This document shows positions 60,737 through 64,000 of a stretch of DNA of 64,000 nucleotides, in pieces. Every line of letters begins with the position of its first letter. Position 1 is the stretch's first letter. Source of the DNA: Actinomycetota bacterium (GTDB lineage Bacteria > Actinomycetota > Thermoleophilia > Gaiellales > Gaiellaceae); assembly GCA_003139545.1 (NCBI GenBank), contig PLJC01000008.1, forward strand, positions 265,077 to 329,076, in the 5' to 3' direction. Both the position numbers and the translations under genes were made by a program. The notes under the pieces were generated by a model. The model searched no databases. It was not told the origin of the DNA and worked only from the letters and a program-made list of their open reading frames with translations.

Positions 60737-61993
60737 CTATCTCAGGAAGCCTTCGTAGTGGCGCATCATCATCTGCGACTCCATCTGTCGCATCGTGTCG
60801 AGTGCGACACCGACGACGATGAGCACCGACGTGCCGCCGAGCGCACGTGCGGTCGCCTGCGAGAACCCGAAGTAGTGGATGAACACGCTCGGCGCCACCG
60901 CGACGGTCGCCAGGAAGAGCGAGCCCGGCAGCGTCAGGCGCTGCAGCACGCGGTCGAGGTAGGCGGCCGTCGGCGGGCCGGGCCGGATGCCGGGGATGTA
61001 ACCGCCGTACTTGCGCAGGTTGTCGGCCTGGTCGACCGGGTTGAACTGGACCGACGTGTAGAAGTACGTGAAGACGATGATCAGCACCGCCTCGGTGGCG
61101 AGGTAGTACCAGCTCGTGTACTGGAAGTTCGCGTTCACCCAGTTCGACCACGCGGGCACGAAGCCGGCGACGGTCTGCGGGAGCGCGAGCAGCGCGGCGG
61201 CGAAGATGACCGGGATGACGCCGGCCATGTTCACGCGCAGGGGCATGTAGGTCGAGCCGCCGGTCGTCTGCCGGTTCCCCAGCTGTCGCCTGGCGTACTG
61301 CACGGGGATTCTCCGCTGCCCCTCCTGGACGAACACGACGGCGACGACGACCGCGATCGCGACGATCGGGAAGAAGAGCCGCTCGGTCGTGCCGCCGTTG
61401 ATCCAGGCGCTGATGCCGGTCGGTGCGTACGCGAGGATCGACGCGAAGATCAGGAGCGAGATGCCGTTGCCGACGCCGCGCTTCGTGATCAGCTCGCCCA
61501 TCCACATGAGCAGCACGCAGCCGGCGGTGAGCGTCAGGACGATGATCACGAGCCGGCCGGCGTTCACGCCCGGGAGCGCGCCCTGCCGCTTGAACAGGAA
61601 GGCGTAGCCCGTCGACTGCGCCGCCGCGAGGGCGACCGTCAGGTAGCGCGTGTACTGCGTGATCTTGGCGTAGCCGGCCTCACCCTCCTTCTGCAGCCGC
61701 TCGAGCGTCGGCACGACGGCCGTGAGCAGCTGGAGGATGATCGACGCCGTGACGTACGGCATGATCCCGAGCGCGAAGAGCGAGAAGCGCGACAGCGCGG
61801 AGCCCGAGAAGAGGTTCAGCAGCGTGAGGATGCCGCCGCCGGCGCCGTTGAAGTACTGCTGGATGGCCGCCTGGTTGATGCCCGGCGCGGGCACCCAGGA
61901 GCCGAGCCGGTAGCAGGCGAGGACAGCCGCAGTGAAAAGCACGCGCTTGCGCAGCTCGGGAACCCGCCACGCATTTGCGAGCCAGGAGAACAC
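60737..61993 (-). CDS. secY: Protein translocase subunit SecY
   Basis: 418 residues with ten membrane helices. The N-terminus is FSWLANAWRVPELRKRVLFT, the plug/TM2 region includes GGGILTLLNLFSGSALSRFS, and LGIMPYVTASIILQLL is conserved. It forms the Sec export channel. Its ATG overlaps the rplO stop by one base. Confidence 0.98.
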   Translation of the reverse strand: MFSWLANAWRVPELRKRVLFTAAVLACYRLGSWVPAPGINQAAIQQYFNGAGGGILTLLNLFSGSALSRFSLFALGIMPYVTASIILQLLTAVVPTLERLQKEGEAGYAKITQYTRYLTVALAAAQSTGYAFLFKRQGALPGVNAGRLVIIVLTLTAGCVLLMWMGELITKRGVGNGISLLIFASILAYAPTGISAWINGGTTERLFFPIVAIAVVVAVVFVQEGQRRIPVQYARRQLGNRQTTGGSTYMPLRVNMAGVIPVIFAAALLALPQTVAGFVPAWSNWVNANFQYTSWYYLATEAVLIIVFTYFYTSVQFNPVDQADNLRKYGGYIPGIRPGPPTAAYLDRVLQRLTLPGSLFLATVAVAPSVFIHYFGFSQATARALGGTSVLIVVGVALDTMRQMESQMMMRHYEGFLR

Positions 61994-62592
61994 TAGGCCT
62001 GCTCTTCCTCCACTGCCTTTTCCTCCACTGCCTCTTCCTCCGCGGGAGCCTCTTCAGTCTCTTCGACGGCTACAGGCTTCACCGCGTGATGGCGGGCCTT
62101 CTTCACCTTCGGCTCGCGCAGCAGCTCGACGGTCCCGCCGGCCGCCTCGACCTTGGCGCGCGCGCTCGCGGAGATCTTGTGCACGCGAACGGTGAGCTTC
62201 TTCGAGATCTCGCCGGTGCCGAGCAGCTTGATGTCGATCTTCGTGTTCTTGATCAGGCGCTTCTCGACGAGCGACTCAGGCGTGACCTCCGCGCCCGCAT
62301 CGAAGCGGTCGAGATCGCGGATGTTGACCGGCACCGTCTCGGTGCGAAACGGCCCGACCGGCATCGCGTCCTTCGACGTCGAGCCGCGCAGCTTGCCGAT
62401 GCGCATGTAGATCGGCATCTGGCCGCCCTCGAAGCCGGCGCGCATCTTGTGCGAGCCCGCGCGCGACTTCTGGCCCTTGTTGCCGCGACCCGCATACTTG
62501 CCCGTGCCCGAACCGGGGCCGCGGCCGACGCGCTTGCGGTCGACGCGCTCCTGCGCGGGTTGGAGATTGGAGAGGTTCATCGACTTGGCCAT
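61993..62592 (-). CDS. rplO: 50S ribosomal protein L15 with acidic C-terminal tail
   Basis: 199 residues. The usual L15 core covers about 1-150 (NLSNLQPAQERVDRKRVGRG, KSRAGSHKMRAGFEGGQMPI). A further tail of about 45 residues is rich in Glu, Ala and Val (EEAPAEEEAVEEKAVEEEQA). Such an acidic tail is unusual for this basic protein. It overlaps rpmD and secY. Confidence 0.97.
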   Translation of the reverse strand: MAKSMNLSNLQPAQERVDRKRVGRGPGSGTGKYAGRGNKGQKSRAGSHKMRAGFEGGQMPIYMRIGKLRGSTSKDAMPVGPFRTETVPVNIRDLDRFDAGAEVTPESLVEKRLIKNTKIDIKLLGTGEISKKLTVRVHKISASARAKVEAAGGTVELLREPKVKKARHHAVKPVAVEETEEAPAEEEAVEEKAVEEEQA

Positions 62593-62771
62593 CAGCTCTG
62601 GTCCACCCTCACGAGATGCGCCACCTTCCGGAGCATGCCTGCAAGCACCGGGCTCTCGTCGTGCTCGCGGGTGTTGCCGATCCGGCCCAGGCCGAGCGCC
62701 CGCAGCGTGCCGCGGTGGCGCTCGCTCTGGCCGATCTGGGACTTGATCTGCGTGATCTTGACCTTGGCCAC
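62592..62771 (-). CDS. rpmD: 50S ribosomal protein L30
   Basis: 59 residues. VAKVKITQIKSQIGQSERHR then GTLRALGLGRIGNTREHDES matches L30. The GTG at 62771 directly follows the rpsE stop; its TGA overlaps the rplO ATG. The usual place is between rpsE and rplO. Confidence 0.97.
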   Translation of the reverse strand: MAKVKITQIKSQIGQSERHRGTLRALGLGRIGNTREHDESPVLAGMLRKVAHLVRVDQS

Positions 62772-63532
<761 letters not shown>

Positions 63533-63533
<1 letters not shown>

Positions 63534-63889
63534 CAGAAGTTCAGTCCTCCCTTGCGCGCGCCGTCGGCGAGCGCCTTGACACGTCCGTGGTACAGGTAGC
63601 CGGCGCGGTCGAAGACGCACGCCTCGATGCCGGCCTTCTTCGCGGCCGCGGCGAGCTGCTTGCCGACCTCGGCCGCCTGCTCGCTCTTGTCGCCCTTGAA
63701 CGACTTCTTCAGCGCGATCCAGGACGCGGCCGCGAGCGTCTTGCCGGTGAGATCGTCGACGAGCTGCGCCTCGATGCCCCGGTTCGACCGGAAGACCACG
63801 AGACGCGGCCGCTGCGGCGAGCCGTTCACCCTGCCGCGCACGCGCTTGTGACGCCGCAGGCGTCCTTCCCTGACCGTCAAGCTAGGCAC
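63533..63889 (-). CDS. rplR: 50S ribosomal protein L18
   Basis: 118 residues. [40 protein letters not shown] and [20 protein letters not shown] are family segments. It binds 5S rRNA. The GTG at 63889 overlaps the rplF end by 8 nt, and its stop overlaps the rpsE start. Confidence 0.98.
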
Positions 63890-64000
63890 GCTTGCCCACC
63901 TTCCTGCGCACGTACTCGCCCTCGTAGCGAATGCCCTTGCCCTTGTAGGGCTCCGGGGGGCGGACCTTGCGAATCTCGGCGGCCGTCTGGCCGACCTGTT
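63882..64000 (-). CDS. rplF: 50S ribosomal protein L6, C-terminal end (runs off the window)
   Basis: The last 38 residues of L6 ([20 protein letters not shown] and [14 protein letters not shown]) are visible. They are typical of the L6 C-terminus. The rest lies beyond the window edge. It is followed by rplR in the standard spc operon order. Confidence 0.96.
   Translation of the reverse strand, partial: QVGQTAAEIRKVRPPEPYKGKGIRYEGEYVRRKVGKRA

Overview
The window is about 64 kb of very GC-rich bacterial DNA with short intergenic gaps, many 1-4 nt gene overlaps, frequent GTG and TTG starts and several probably leaderless mRNAs. The gene set (RpoD/HrdB-type sigma factor, stand-alone 2-oxoglutarate dehydrogenase E1, Ku, HxlR, NarL-type regulators, an mre cell-shape operon, ribosomal proteins with long low-complexity tails) fits a deep-branching actinobacterium. 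My best guess is class Thermoleophilia (Gaiellales/Solirubrobacterales-like); this is inferred from gene style, not from a search.

Layout. 0-7.4 kb: a sensor diguanylate cyclase, small proteins, 2-oxoglutarate dehydrogenase E1 and the primary sigma factor. 7.4-9.7 kb: a small accessory stretch (membrane protein, APH-like kinase, small proteins) with a dispersed short repeat. 9.7-16 kb: fatty-acid desaturase with FabF, a lone receiver, HxlR, Lon, pyroglutamyl peptidase and a SnoaL-like protein. 16-20.5 kb: an ABC exporter (fused double ATPase plus large FtsX-type permease). 20.6-23 kb: a receiver, a PD-(D/E)XK endonuclease ORF running through a tRNA-Ala gene, a PAS protein and a RodZ-like protein. 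23-29 kb (minus strand): rne, rplU, rpmA, obg, nadD, rsfS. 29-36 kb (minus): mreB-mreC-mreD-PBP2-rodA-DUF697 cell-shape operon. 36-47.4 kb: ssb, a hydrolase, a leader RNA with terminator ahead of a tiny HTH gene, ku, an acyl-CoA synthetase, two coiled-coil secreted wall proteins, a NarL regulator, a D,D-carboxypeptidase, ligA and a HAD phosphatase. 47.4-55 kb: two copies of a cassette (structured leader, tiny membrane peptide, GGDEF-HD-GYP protein, DUF5317 membrane protein) on either side of a GH38 glycosidase. 55-64 kb: truA, a VIT-family protein, then the spc/alpha ribosomal operon on the minus strand (rplF to rplQ), without infA at its usual place.

Most notable items. (1) A ~175-nt repeat made of five consecutive hairpins occurs twice, just 3' of rpmA and just 3' of rplQ; its stems covary and its linkers are conserved, as expected of a structured RNA or 3' UTR element. 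(2) The c-di-GMP cassette is duplicated and both copies carry a similar leader with a hairpin over the Shine-Dalgarno. (3) A promoter, 9-codon ORF and terminator upstream of the tiny HTH gene look like an attenuator. (4) Three genes (GH38, NlpC/P60, NarL-type regulator) have conserved N-termini that no ATG/GTG/TTG can start. (5) A hydrolase gene has a duplicated 3' end with a hairpin cluster between the copies.
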